From: a virus
Virus record (IMG/VR): IMGVR_UViG_3300045999_002792
Coordinates: 1 to 36,085 of that record
Strand: one strand, 5' to 3'
DNA length: 36,085 bases
In this document: piece by piece, positions 1-7,137 of the stretch
How the letters are laid out: each line of letters opens with the position of its first letter
Position numbering within the stretch: position 1 is the stretch's first letter
Translations under genes and position numbers: made by a program
The notes under the pieces: model-generated
Database searches by the model: none
What the model saw: only the letters and a program-made list of their open reading frames with translations
Told to the model about the DNA's origin: nothing

Positions 1-223
1 ACTCTAAATCATCTTTTGGGGCAGGAACTTCTGGCCCGATAATGTCATCAACAACATTTAACTTCTGCTCACGAAGCCAACGCTCATCATTCTTTTTATC
101 TTTAGATACTATGTAAACTTTATTGTCAAAGTTAAGCATCTTGTACAACGCCATGCCTTGATATATAGGCGCGTTAGTTTGACTGCGGAGTACTCCGTCT
201 ATAAATACTGCAAAGGTTGCCAT
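1..223 (-). CDS. HAD-like hydrolase-type protein, 3' end outside window
   Basis: The first 74 codons of a gene that runs off the left edge, starting at the ATG at 223. The N-terminus (MATFAVFIDGVLRS) resembles motif I of HAD phosphatases, normally DxDG(T/V), and is followed by an IVSKDKKND stretch like HAD motif II and a WL-EQKLN-VDD segment. The first motif I aspartate, the usual nucleophile, is Phe here (F-I-D-G), so catalysis as a normal HAD enzyme is uncertain. Similar small HAD-like proteins occur in actinophages. It is the last visible gene of the left-hand unit and is separated from the next gene by 65 bases with no evident signal. The rest of the protein is not visible. Confidence 0.55.
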   Translation of the reverse strand, partial: MATFAVFIDGVLRSQTNAPIYQGMALYKMLNFDNKVYIVSKDKKNDERWLREQKLNVVDDIIGPEVPAPKDDLE

Positions 224-288
224 GTCTGAATCCTATATCATCTATTGCGTCTATGTGGTCATCTATTGTTCTAGTTATTGGGAATATA

Positions 289-1224
289 TCAGTTATTATA
301 GTATCCAAGCGCTCTCCTAACTAAAGTATCAGCGTCTGGCAACTCCATCCCGTAAGTTTCTGACTCAAACTCTTTACGACTCTTTGTTGAAACATCTTTC
401 AACTTTTTAAGTGCCTGAACAATACCAGCAGACTTGCCTGCTTGCCAGCGATAGTTATGTATGTCGCCATAACCTTGCCCACCTTGACTAAATGCATAGG
501 TTCTACCGTGGTGCAGATCATCAAACAAAGCTGCACCCTGTTGCACCGCTAACTGTAATGCGGATTCTGCATTTCTTCGTGCTACATCTGTAGTAGCAGA
601 CCCAATAGAAGTCAGTGCCGCTGAATATCGTTCTAATACATCAAGTGCCATAGATTTGTCTTTTGCCGCTTTCATCTCCCAACCCTTATTGGATGGAGGG
701 CCTTTGATCTCCGGTTGCACTGTCCAGTCATCATTTGTGACAGAGTAAGCAGCGTATGGTTTTATGGATTTTATATTTGATTGCACATTTACATAAAATG
801 TTAATTCGTAAGTGCCTAGAAAGTTGGTCGTCATTGGCTGTACGTGAGCTCGCAGATGCTCATTGATAGTAGCTGCGATCTCTTTGTCGCTGTATCCCTT
901 GTACTTTGGATTAACCTGACGGAACATCTGATAGTCAATCCCTATTAAACAATCCAAATCAGCGGGAGTTCTTGATGCAGTCCATTGATACGAGACCCCG
1001 GATCCAGCTAGCCAGACATGACTGTAAGCCTCAGGGTTAGCAAAATAAATACGTAATTGGTCAAATAAAATGCGCAAAATGCTGGAGCGGACTGCTGGTA
1101 CCAGCTTTCCGCTCCTGAATAAGCGAGGATCTAGTCCTGTGCCTGGGGCACTGAAGTAAGAGGTCTCAGATGGCTCTACGACAACTGGTTTGGCTTGCGC
1201 CACTAATGCATCGTAGAAGTTCAT
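289..1224 (-). CDS. Nucleotidyltransferase-like protein (311 aa)
   Basis: A 311-residue protein. Residues 71-95 read WLAGSG, then 12 residues, then DLDCLIGID. This fits the nucleotidyltransferase-fold signature hG[GS] followed by Dh[DE]h (G74-S75, D89, D91), in which the two acidic residues bind metal. A third catalytic acidic residue is not assigned with confidence. The C-terminal third is charged and has a GQGYGDIHNYRWQAGKSAG stretch that I do not recognise. The substrate is unknown: a tRNA, a nucleotide or a protein would all be possible for this superfamily. It lies 7 bases downstream of a small Cys-containing gene in the same transcription unit. The family assignment is inference from one motif. 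Confidence 0.6.
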   Translation of the reverse strand: MNFYDALVAQAKPVVVEPSETSYFSAPGTGLDPRLFRSGKLVPAVRSSILRILFDQLRIYFANPEAYSHVWLAGSGVSYQWTASRTPADLDCLIGIDYQMFRQVNPKYKGYSDKEIAATINEHLRAHVQPMTTNFLGTYELTFYVNVQSNIKSIKPYAAYSVTNDDWTVQPEIKGPPSNKGWEMKAAKDKSMALDVLERYSAALTSIGSATTDVARRNAESALQLAVQQGAALFDDLHHGRTYAFSQGGQGYGDIHNYRWQAGKSAGIVQALKKLKDVSTKSRKEFESETYGMELPDADTLVRRALGYYNN

Positions 1225-1231
1225 CTAAGTA

Positions 1232-1438
1232 TTATAGTTCTTTTTCCTTACGTTCTACCCACATAACATCTGTGCCACGATACTTTTCGCTCTCATCGCT
1301 TTTTGCTGGATTCATAAATCCACATACTCGATGTGATTCAACAAATGATTGCGCCCACAATACTGCTAACGTATCGTTGTCCTCTATTTCAACTTGGAAT
1401 GACGCATCGCATTTGCAGGTCATTTCTATAAAGGCCAT
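1232..1438 (-). CDS. Small conserved phage protein with N-terminal CxC (68 aa)
   Basis: A 68-residue protein beginning MAFIEMTCKCDASFQVE. The CKC pair near the N-terminus and a single later Cys could bind metal, but no full zinc ribbon is present. Small proteins with this kind of start occur in actinophages, and no function is known to me. An AAAGGG ribosome-binding site sits 7-8 bases before the ATG at 1438. The central stretch (LWAQSFVESHRVCGFM) looks like an amphipathic helix. Confidence 0.65.
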   Translation of the reverse strand: MAFIEMTCKCDASFQVEIEDNDTLAVLWAQSFVESHRVCGFMNPAKSDESEKYRGTDVMWVERKEKEL

Positions 1439-1463
1439 GGGTGCCTACCCTTTCATTGTGTAG

Positions 1464-1742
1464 TTACAGTATATCGCGTTCCTCTAGGGCCTCGCGGATT
1501 GAACTGGCTACGGGTTCTGCAGGCTTTTGAACATAATTGTCCAAAAGTGACTTGATTCCCACTAAAGTGTCGTTACGATCGATAGCGCTGAGGATTTCAC
1601 GGCAGGCAACCTTCATATCGAACAGGGTGGCAGCTTTGGTCTCGCTGGTATCCATCTCGGTGGAAAGGTCAGCTACCGCCTTAAAAACACCGTTCTCACG
1701 AACAATAATAAACGCTAGGTCTGGCTTCATAAGCTCACTCAC
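1464..1742 (-). CDS. Hypothetical protein (92 aa)
   Basis: A 92-residue, mainly helical, mildly acidic protein with no motif I recognise. The chosen start is GTG at 1742. It overlaps the upstream stop by four bases (GTGA) and has a GAGG ribosome-binding site about 9 bases before it. An in-frame ATG at 1730 is the alternative and would remove four residues. The coupling suggests translation together with the cysteine-rich protein upstream. Confidence 0.6.
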   Translation of the reverse strand: MSELMKPDLAFIIVRENGVFKAVADLSTEMDTSETKAATLFDMKVACREILSAIDRNDTLVGIKSLLDNYVQKPAEPVASSIREALEERDIL

Positions 1743-2296
1743 TTGTATAAACCTCTTTCTGTGTATGCTCTCTTTTGGTTGTACATTTTAACTGGGCAAA
1801 AATCACATAGATGAATTTTAGTCTTGCCGGCTTCCAACCCTGCGTCTAGACGCTCTTTAGCTGTGTCGGGTTTTAGTACCTTTTTATCAGATTTGTAATC
1901 TGCGCACTGCCCTTGTGGGCGTAAATGCAGGTTGTAGCAGTTCATGGCATCTTCTGTGTAAGTTGCTTTAACGTTATAGAAGTTAGTACCAAATACGTCT
2001 AGCCCCTTTGACCCACCGCCAAGAATCTGCTCTTTAATCTGTGCAAGAATGCTTTCTTTTAGTTGCGGGTTGCCCATCCAAGCAACGGTAAGGCAGTCAG
2101 TAAGAACGCCAAAATGACCCGCACGTTCGCACTCGCCAATATAAGAACTAATAAAAGGATTGTCTGATTGGTCATAACGGCCTTCACCTAAGGACTTGCC
2201 GGTCTTTGTATACGGTATCTCCTGAATCGTTTTGCACTGCTTACATACAAGCAGGTTTATACGATCGGGTTCTAGTTCATCAATTGAGTTTGCCAT
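1739..2296 (-). CDS. Cysteine-rich putative zinc-binding protein (185 aa)
   Basis: A 185-residue protein with CKQC near residue 18, single Cys residues in the middle (ECERAGHFG, DCLTVAW, NCYN, QCADYK) and CDFC near residue 164. The paired CxxC motifs at each end are typical of a metal-binding fold made from distant sequence parts. I do not recognise the family and assign no activity. Nothing like a membrane segment or signal peptide is visible. It is translationally coupled to the next gene by a four-base overlap. Confidence 0.65.
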   Translation of the reverse strand: MANSIDELEPDRINLLVCKQCKTIQEIPYTKTGKSLGEGRYDQSDNPFISSYIGECERAGHFGVLTDCLTVAWMGNPQLKESILAQIKEQILGGGSKGLDVFGTNFYNVKATYTEDAMNCYNLHLRPQGQCADYKSDKKVLKPDTAKERLDAGLEAGKTKIHLCDFCPVKMYNQKRAYTERGLYK

Positions 2297-2314
2297 AGGC
2301 CGAAGCCTAGCACA

Positions 2315-2767
2315 CTATCTTTTAAGGTCTCCACGTTTACGTGCAGCATCTTCTGCTGCACGAGCGGCGGCTAGTGCCCCGCCCTTTTTAGGTGCAGACG
2401 CAGGAGCAGCGGCTTTTGTTGGCCTTGTCGCTGGGGCCGCGGCCTTCTTAGTAGTTTTCTTTGTATATGTGCGCTTCTCGGCTACTGCTTTTGTAGGCTT
2501 CTCTTTACCTTCAGTTTTTGCAGGGGCCTCGTCTTTTGCGGTTGAAAAGTACCCGCCAGCGTGAAGCATGACGTTCTCACCCTTCATCGTGTTAGGTGAA
2601 TGAGGCGCACTATCACCCAGACTGCGGATTAACTCCTTATGTACTGGGTTAGCTTTGTCAAACTTAACCATATTGCGCTTGCTCAAATCAACAGGCTCAA
2701 CTGGGGTTACGCTAAAACTGCCATTATCGTTTTTAGTGCCTTGAAATTGACGAGTTGCTTCAGCCAT
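2315..2767 (-). CDS. Basic Lys/Ala-rich low-complexity protein (150 aa)
   Basis: A 150-residue protein. The N-terminal half (MAEATRQFQGTKNDNGS onward) looks ordered. The second half, from about residue 85, is rich in Lys, Ala, Pro and Thr (KKTTKKAAAPATRPTKAAAP), like a histone-type or nucleic-acid-binding tail. No family is recognised. The tail suggests non-specific DNA binding, but that is inference. It is the first of a run of small basic proteins reaching to 5645. Confidence 0.6.
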   Translation of the reverse strand: MAEATRQFQGTKNDNGSFSVTPVEPVDLSKRNMVKFDKANPVHKELIRSLGDSAPHSPNTMKGENVMLHAGGYFSTAKDEAPAKTEGKEKPTKAVAEKRTYTKKTTKKAAAPATRPTKAAAPASAPKKGGALAAARAAEDAARKRGDLKR

Positions 2768-2769
2768 TT

Positions 2770-3066
2770 TTACTGCTTCTTATTCTTAGAGATGCCAGAA
2801 ACGCCTTCAATAACAGTGCGATTAGAAAGGTCTCTTATCGTTGATTCTGAAGTAAGAGGAGCGCCTAAAACTGAAACATGCCCTTTTCCGGGGCTAAGTC
2901 TTTCGTTTTTGTAGTTAGAGGTAACTCTATGAACAGTATCTCCTGGAGTATCAGAAAAAAGCTTCCTGCTTCCTAAATCGGTTTCATGAGAATAAAATCC
3001 TAATGCTTTGCCCATCTTTTCAAAGTTGATGGTGCGCTTTGGATCGTTCTCTCTACGCTTTGGCAT
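2770..3066 (-). CDS. Small basic protein, MPKxRxNDPxR family member A (98 aa)
   Basis: A 98-residue basic protein of unknown function. Its start (MPKRRENDPKRT) matches the start of its upstream neighbour (MPKDRANDPNRV) at seven or more of twelve positions, suggesting duplication of at least the N-terminal part. Beyond that the two diverge in sequence and length. No Cys pairs, membrane segments or nucleotide-binding motifs are visible. Confidence 0.6.
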   Translation of the reverse strand: MPKRRENDPKRTINFEKMGKALGFYSHETDLGSRKLFSDTPGDTVHRVTSNYKNERLSPGKGHVSVLGAPLTSESTIRDLSNRTVIEGVSGISKNKKQ

Positions 3067-3075
3067 TTTCTCTCC

Positions 3076-3228
3076 TTATAGGTGACGGTTAGCGTCTTCG
3101 TATTCAGCCTCATGTGTATCAGGCTGTGGGTGAGCTAGCTCGTAACCAAACTTACGCTCCATGTATTCTTGGCGTGACTCTTGGTAATCTGAAACTCGAT
3201 TAGGATCATTTGCTCTATCTTTAGGCAT
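3076..3228 (-). CDS. Small protein, MPKxRxNDPxR family member B (50 aa)
   Basis: A 50-residue ORF starting at the ATG at 3228 and ending in TAA at 3076-3078. It fills what would otherwise be a 150-base gap in tightly packed genes and overlaps the 3' end of the upstream gene by 8 bases. It begins MPKDRANDPNRV, like the downstream neighbour, and continues with a charged helical stretch (YQESRQEYMERKFGYE). The shared N-terminus and the exact fit in the gap support a real gene. Function unknown. Confidence 0.6.
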   Translation of the reverse strand: MPKDRANDPNRVSDYQESRQEYMERKFGYELAHPQPDTHEAEYEDANRHL

Positions 3229-3481
3229 TTTTTTCCTTCCCCTTCATAAACTTATTAGATGCTGCATTGTACGCTTCTCTATGAGTTTTTCCCACACCGC
3301 CTGCTACTGGCACACCATGACGAAAGAAACCCGCTGGCTTATCAAATACATGCCCAGTCTTGGTGTCGCTATTTCGTAGGTTGTCAGTAACAATGCGAGG
3401 GTTTAGCTTGCCTGTGATGGGCTCATCGGCTTTAATCACATTGACATGGCTAATAGGAAATTGAGAAGAGCTTAAATGCAC
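3221..3481 (-). CDS. Hypothetical protein (86 aa)
   Basis: An 86-residue basic protein (MHLSSSQFPISHVNVIK start) read from a GTG at 3481, two bases after the upstream stop. It contains THREAYNAASNKFMKGK, a helical basic C-terminus. No conserved family is recognised. Only a GTG start covers the full reading frame, so the true N-terminus may be shorter. Confidence 0.5.
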   Translation of the reverse strand: MHLSSSQFPISHVNVIKADEPITGKLNPRIVTDNLRNSDTKTGHVFDKPAGFFRHGVPVAGGVGKTHREAYNAASNKFMKGKEKNA

Positions 3482-3483
3482 GA

Positions 3484-3891
3484 TTACATCCGCTCAGTAC
3501 TGATAGCGCGGCCACCCTCTGAGGTTACAAACCCGCCAGTTTCTTTTTTCTGAGGCTCAGGCTTGTCATACTTGGCTTTCCATGCAGCATCTCCTGCAGC
3601 ACGCATCTTACTGTTGTTGCTTTCCCAAGCATTCATAGCAAGCTTCTTATCTACTGCTGCGGATGCCGCTTGTCCTGCTGGGCTAGATTTGTAATTATTA
3701 GCCATGCTGGTCATCCAGTTGTCTGTAGACTGCGGAGACGCTGTAGATTGTCTAGCAGTATTGCGTGCTCGGTCAGGAACGCCAGCGGATTTCTTTGCGG
3801 CGTTATCCCACAATCCACCTGATGTAGCGGATCCGCTTAGGATGTCTCCAACAGCGGTTCCAACTTTTCCAATAGCCTTAAATACGCCCAT
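3484..3891 (-). CDS. Hypothetical Ala/Ser/Lys-rich protein (135 aa)
   Basis: A 135-residue protein with a small, glycine-rich amphipathic N-terminus (MGVFKAIGKVGTAVGDILSG) and a long disordered-looking middle rich in Ser, Ala, Asn and Lys. Such composition is seen in minor virion or membrane-associated phage proteins, but nothing specific supports either role here. It is packed between two other small unknown genes with gaps of 2 bases. Confidence 0.55.
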   Translation of the reverse strand: MGVFKAIGKVGTAVGDILSGSATSGGLWDNAAKKSAGVPDRARNTARQSTASPQSTDNWMTSMANNYKSSPAGQAASAAVDKKLAMNAWESNNSKMRAAGDAAWKAKYDKPEPQKKETGGFVTSEGGRAISTERM

Positions 3892-3893
3892 GA

Positions 3894-4100
3894 TTACTCT
3901 CCTGGATTTACTTTTGCTGGTTCCTCGGAGTTAATAAAACCATAGTTCATGTAAGGATGCAAGCCTGCGCGGTTCTTTACAACCTGCTGGTCTCCCATGC
4001 CCGCTGCCACAGTAGTGTTTGGGCGGCGCTTACGGTACTTGCCATCTGTTGCTCCCTCGAGCATATCTGAATTCTGGGAACGTAGCTTATTTACTGTCAT
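3894..4100 (-). CDS. Hypothetical protein (68 aa), ATGA-coupled start
   Basis: A 68-residue protein starting MTVNKLRSQNSD at the ATG at 4100. That ATG overlaps the upstream stop as ATGA, the arrangement used repeatedly in this genome. The frame is open for 15 more codons upstream, to an ATG at 4145, but that start would overlap the previous gene by 49 bases and is less likely. The protein is polar and basic (KYRKRRPNTT), with no recognised domain. Confidence 0.55.
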   Translation of the reverse strand: MTVNKLRSQNSDMLEGATDGKYRKRRPNTTVAAGMGDQQVVKNRAGLHPYMNYGFINSEEPAKVNPGE

Positions 4101-4330
4101 GCCATGCGGCCTTTCACTAGTCTGTTCATCTTGCGACGGTTGCAAGTTGGGCAGAGTTCCATGTTACGTAATGATTGTACAGGGTCGATACCTGCGCCAC
4201 ACGCCTTACAAGCGCGTGTCCCGTTATAAATAGTCTCTTTTAACTCTTTTTGGGTTTCAAGGCTAACATCTGTGGCACCGGTCATACCGTCACCCGTAGA
4301 GTCGGTAAATAGACCTGGGTCATTCTTCAT
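4097..4330 (-). CDS. Small zinc-ribbon protein (77 aa)
   Basis: A 77-residue protein whose second half carries CKACG and, about 20 residues later, CPTC, a four-cysteine zinc ribbon. The start is placed at the ATG at 4330 (MKNDPGLFTDS), which shares one base with the upstream stop (TAATG). An upstream in-frame ATG at 4348 would extend 18 bases into the preceding gene. Zinc ribbons of this size usually mediate nucleic acid or protein contacts. The partner is unknown. Confidence 0.6.
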   Translation of the reverse strand: MKNDPGLFTDSTGDGMTGATDVSLETQKELKETIYNGTRACKACGAGIDPVQSLRNMELCPTCNRRKMNRLVKGRMA

Positions 4331-4581
4331 TAGTCTTTTGCCTTCCAATTTACTTTAGTGCCTTTGGCTGGGCCTTCTAGTACGGCGCCATCCGCAGCTG
4401 TCCATCTAGGACTACGAGTGTTTGCATACATAGCGATGTGTTTTCCAACAGCCTTCTGTGGGTCTACACCCTTTGCAAGCTTAGAAGTTTGGAATTCTTG
4501 CTCAAAAGTGTCTCCGCTTTTACCTGTCCAGGTAACGATATGATCTTTACCTGCAACAAAATCTTTATTATTGCGACCCAT
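4330..4581 (-). CDS. Small basic protein, MxRNNxDFxAG family member A (83 aa)
   Basis: An 83-residue protein starting MGRNNKDFVAGK. The start resembles that of the next gene upstream (MPRNNADFKAGQ), and both continue with a beta-rich stretch containing a Lys-x-Gly-x-x-x-x or Lys-Asp-Gly turn. This points to tandem duplication. It is linked to both neighbours by one-base TAATG overlaps. No function is recognised. Confidence 0.6.
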   Translation of the reverse strand: MGRNNKDFVAGKDHIVTWTGKSGDTFEQEFQTSKLAKGVDPQKAVGKHIAMYANTRSPRWTAADGAVLEGPAKGTKVNWKAKD

Positions 4582-4760
4582 TAGTTGCCAACCTTTCCTT
4601 CGTCTTCTACTTTATACCCAGTTGCTGTGGCTTGAGCCTTTGCATGCTCAGGGCTTTTAGACATGAAGGTATGTGACCCAGACCAGCTGCCATCTTTTGC
4701 TGACATCTGAAATGTTACAGGAACCTGACCTGCTTTAAAATCTGCGTTATTGCGTGGCAT
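4581..4760 (-). CDS. Small protein, MxRNNxDFxAG family member B (59 aa)
   Basis: A 59-residue ORF from the ATG at 4760 to TAA at 4581-4583. Both ends overlap the neighbouring genes by one base (TAATG), strong positional support for a real gene. The N-terminus MPRNNADFKAG matches the next gene downstream. The sequence continues with alternating polar and hydrophobic residues and a helical KSPEHAKAQATATG segment. Function unknown. Confidence 0.65.
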   Translation of the reverse strand: MPRNNADFKAGQVPVTFQMSAKDGSWSGSHTFMSKSPEHAKAQATATGYKVEDEGKVGN

Positions 4761-5110
4761 TAGATTGATCCTCCTAATGTGTTTCTGCTAGTAGATTCAG
4801 GTACTCCTGGGTTCTTTGTGTACTCTACACGAGGGGCAGGGCGTCCAGGCATATCAATAATATCCGCAATACCTATCTCTGTAGTGACATAGCCGTAGCG
4901 GGCTGGAAACATCTCAATCTGCGGTAGCTCTGGTCGTACGAACTCTTGAATTTCTGCCGCAGTCATGCTCCATGCTGCTAGTGATTGGGTTAATAGACGC
5001 TCTTGATTAGACGCAAATGGCCCAATGTACTCTTGCGGTGGGTATGCGGCCTCAGGTGGAGCAACCCACGGTCTGCGACTATATACTCCGTCTGCATATT
5101 TACCAGCCAT
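4760..5110 (-). CDS. Hypothetical protein (116 aa)
   Basis: A 116-residue protein rich in Pro and Tyr in its first third (RRPWVAPPEAAYPPQEY), followed by a predicted helical stretch (LTQSLAAWSMTAAEIQEFV) and a Pro-rich C-terminus. No domain is recognised. It is linked to the next gene by a TAATG overlap. The Tyr/Pro content resembles minor structural proteins, but that is only a guess. Confidence 0.55.
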   Translation of the reverse strand: MAGKYADGVYSRRPWVAPPEAAYPPQEYIGPFASNQERLLTQSLAAWSMTAAEIQEFVRPELPQIEMFPARYGYVTTEIGIADIIDMPGRPAPRVEYTKNPGVPESTSRNTLGGSI

Positions 5111-5111
5111 G

Positions 5112-5645
5112 TTACTTCCAAGGGGTGCGCATGCGTGAGAACTGCTGTACGCGACGCTGGTCGATTTCTAATGGGGAAGTGCTACGCATGTTTGCTTTAC
5201 CATCGTTAGGAAGGTGAGGAGCTGGTGCGATGTTTACATTTTCTACATTGCGCTTAGTAAGAATAACGTTACCGTTTTTTTGTCCGCGCATTTGTCGTTT
5301 AATACCGCGCATGTTATCTAAGCCTGCTGGGTAATAATAATCTGATGCGTCAATACGTTCACCGCGGTGAACACCACGTTGATATGAACGTTGTCCTACT
5401 CGTGACTTAAGGCTATCTAAAACTCTATCTGATGTACCGGATGCGCGTCCACGATCATCTCGACGTGAACGAATAGTACCTAAATAGCCATCTGGGTACT
5501 CTGCTTGCGGGGCTCGGCCAACACCCATACGGGCAAAGTCGAGCTCAGAACGAGCAATAGGAACGCCACCGCCACCATAATTCGTGTTCGTACCATACAT
5601 ACCTCCAGCACCGAGGTTTTGTATATTTTGATGGCTATTAGGCAT
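5112..5645 (-). CDS. Arg/Gly/Tyr-rich hypothetical protein (177 aa)
   Basis: A 177-residue protein with a Gly/Asn/Tyr-rich N-terminus (GAGGMYGTNTNYGGGG) and a strongly basic Arg-rich centre and C-terminus (RSRRDDRGRAS, RGIKRQMRG). The composition suggests disorder and possible nucleic acid binding. No catalytic motif or family is recognised. It immediately follows the metallophosphoesterase gene, with a 4-base gap. Confidence 0.55.
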   Translation of the reverse strand: MPNSHQNIQNLGAGGMYGTNTNYGGGGVPIARSELDFARMGVGRAPQAEYPDGYLGTIRSRRDDRGRASGTSDRVLDSLKSRVGQRSYQRGVHRGERIDASDYYYPAGLDNMRGIKRQMRGQKNGNVILTKRNVENVNIAPAPHLPNDGKANMRSTSPLEIDQRRVQQFSRMRTPWK

Positions 5646-5649
5646 ACCA

Positions 5650-6855
5650 CTATGGTAAGCGATTTTCTCCCGCGAGTACCGCTAAATCTCTACGTGGATC
5701 GTAGCCTTCTCCAACTACCAAAGAAACAATACCTGTCGGGGATTCTAGACCACTCTTGTCACGGAACCAGGCGCTTCCTCCATCCATGGCAGGCACTTGA
5801 ATCCATAAACGTGGTCCAATCTGATCCGCCCTGAAATGGTGAAAGTGACCTGTAATTAAAACATCTGCATGCCCTACAGGTGTTCTGCCTGTAGCCTGCC
5901 CATGCAACCACTTGCCCATATCTTTTGCTTGGTGTCCATGGGCTAAGCCAACAATAGTTCCGCCCAAATCAATTGCTAAGGTGGCATGGTCTGGTGATGG
6001 GTACCTAAATATTACATGTGATAGCGCAGGGTTCTCAGCGCACGCGTCCTGTACGGCCGATGCAACTTCGATCTGCCATGAGTCTGTGGGGTCTGTCATA
6101 GTAATGCGGTGCGGCTCATCGTGGTTTCCTGGAACAACTGGGACGATTAACTCGTCACACAACGGCGCAAATGCTTTAATCCATGCCATAAGGACACGAC
6201 GGCCAACTCTAACTTGTTGAGTTACTCCAAGGTCACTGCGGCCTAGTACCATGCCTTTTTGTGAAGTGCTTCCTTCAATACAGTCACCTAATTGCGGAAG
6301 GACAACAGTTCCTATCTTGCGACCCAACTTCAATAGCTCTTTGTGACGGCATACCGCTTCGTCTATTCCCTTGAGAACTCTCTGAATTGTAGCTTCCGTT
6401 CCACCGCCCGCGTCCTTGCCATACTGGGTGTCCCCGATCGCGTAGATGGCGTACAAGGGACCCGTGTGAGCCTCCGTCTTTCCTGGCTTCCATTTGCTAA
6501 CCTCTTTTACTAACTCATCGTAATCCGTATCGTGCCCATGTGAAACTTCAGCAGGTTTAACGCTGACTCTTGCGGCCTCTAGCCACTCACCATCGTGTCT
6601 TTGCCAACGGCTTTTCCTAACACTGACTACTATCCAACGTTCTGGATCTAAATCAAAATCTTTAAATAGTTCTTCTGCATCTGGTATCTCTCCTGCGTTT
6701 CTTGGTACAGAAACAAAGTACCCGCCCTGCTCATCAATATCTAACCGTGCACGCCATTCGTTTGGAACGTTTGCTTTTTTATAATCTGAACCTGTGTTAT
6801 CTAAGTCAGCGTTTATCAATGCTTTTGCAACTATATCTGTTATGCGGTTCGACAT
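5650..6855 (-). CDS. Calcineurin-like metallophosphoesterase (401 aa)
   Basis: A 401-residue protein with the metal-binding motifs of calcineurin-like phosphoesterases in order: GDTQYG (142-146), GDCIEG (190-195), GNHDE (243-247), AHGH (305-308) and GHFHH (336-340). These motifs build the two-metal site that hydrolyses phosphoesters in Mre11, SbcD and related enzymes. The first motif is D-x-Q rather than the common D-x-H. Residues 1-125 form an extra N-terminal region that I do not recognise. The ATG at 6855 is preferred over a TTG at 6861 because GAGAGG lies 9 bases before it. The gene overlaps its upstream neighbour by 16 bases. The substrate is unknown and could be DNA ends, RNA or nucleotides. 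Confidence 0.85.
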   Translation of the reverse strand: MSNRITDIVAKALINADLDNTGSDYKKANVPNEWRARLDIDEQGGYFVSVPRNAGEIPDAEELFKDFDLDPERWIVVSVRKSRWQRHDGEWLEAARVSVKPAEVSHGHDTDYDELVKEVSKWKPGKTEAHTGPLYAIYAIGDTQYGKDAGGGTEATIQRVLKGIDEAVCRHKELLKLGRKIGTVVLPQLGDCIEGSTSQKGMVLGRSDLGVTQQVRVGRRVLMAWIKAFAPLCDELIVPVVPGNHDEPHRITMTDPTDSWQIEVASAVQDACAENPALSHVIFRYPSPDHATLAIDLGGTIVGLAHGHQAKDMGKWLHGQATGRTPVGHADVLITGHFHHFRADQIGPRLWIQVPAMDGGSAWFRDKSGLESPTGIVSLVVGEGYDPRRDLAVLAGENRLP

Positions 6856-7082
6856 GAACAATAACCTCTCATATGTGACCTGAAGGTAGTCAATTTCCCT
6901 GGTAGTTTCACACCTGAATTAACTAAGTCACCATAAAGCGCAGCAACAACAATGTTTTTTCTATCTTTTAGCTCTTCAAACATGGTTTTAGTTTCTTCAT
7001 CTAATTCTTCAATCCATTCACCTACTAAACAACGGCTAGGTAATGAATCTACATTAAGGTGCTTATTGAGGACATCTCGCAC
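6840..7082 (-). CDS. Small putative DNA-binding protein (80 aa)
   Basis: An 80-residue protein starting at GTG 7082 with a GGGAG site about 8 bases upstream. The C-terminal half (ALYGDLVNSGVKLPGKLTTF then RSHMRGYCSC) looks like a helical unit ending in a CxC. Similar small proteins occur in actinophages, but I cannot name the family with certainty, and the DNA-binding idea is inference. It is the first gene after the intrinsic terminator, so it probably leads the left-hand transcription unit. Confidence 0.55.
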   Translation of the reverse strand: MRDVLNKHLNVDSLPSRCLVGEWIEELDEETKTMFEELKDRKNIVVAALYGDLVNSGVKLPGKLTTFRSHMRGYCSCRTA

Positions 7083-7103
7083 TTATCGGTCTCCCATCTA
7101 CGA

Positions 7104-7122
7104 TGCATCAATAGTGCATCAA
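7104..7122. repeat. Direct repeat TGCATCAA x2, operator-like
   Basis: TGCATCAA occurs at 7104-7111 and again at 7115-7122, 11 bases apart from start to start, or about one helical turn. It lies just downstream of a -10-like element and before the first gene of the left-hand unit. This spacing suits a protein that binds one face of the DNA, but the function is inference. Confidence 0.4.
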
Positions 7123-7131
7123 ATACTAGCA
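7123..7131 (-). promoter_or_regulatory. Candidate extended -10 promoter element
   Basis: Read on the minus strand, TGC-TAGTAT matches an extended -10 (TGn followed by TAnnnT). No good -35 is visible. It lies between the terminator and the first gene of the left-hand unit, where a promoter is expected. Weak on sequence alone. Confidence 0.3.
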
Positions 7132-7137
7132 CAATGC

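Noticed and set aside
1170-1463. Plus-strand open frame of 97 codons, and other plus-strand frames through the window
   Set aside because: They lie opposite well-supported minus-strand genes, show no recognisable protein motifs, and have low-complexity composition from the antisense strand.
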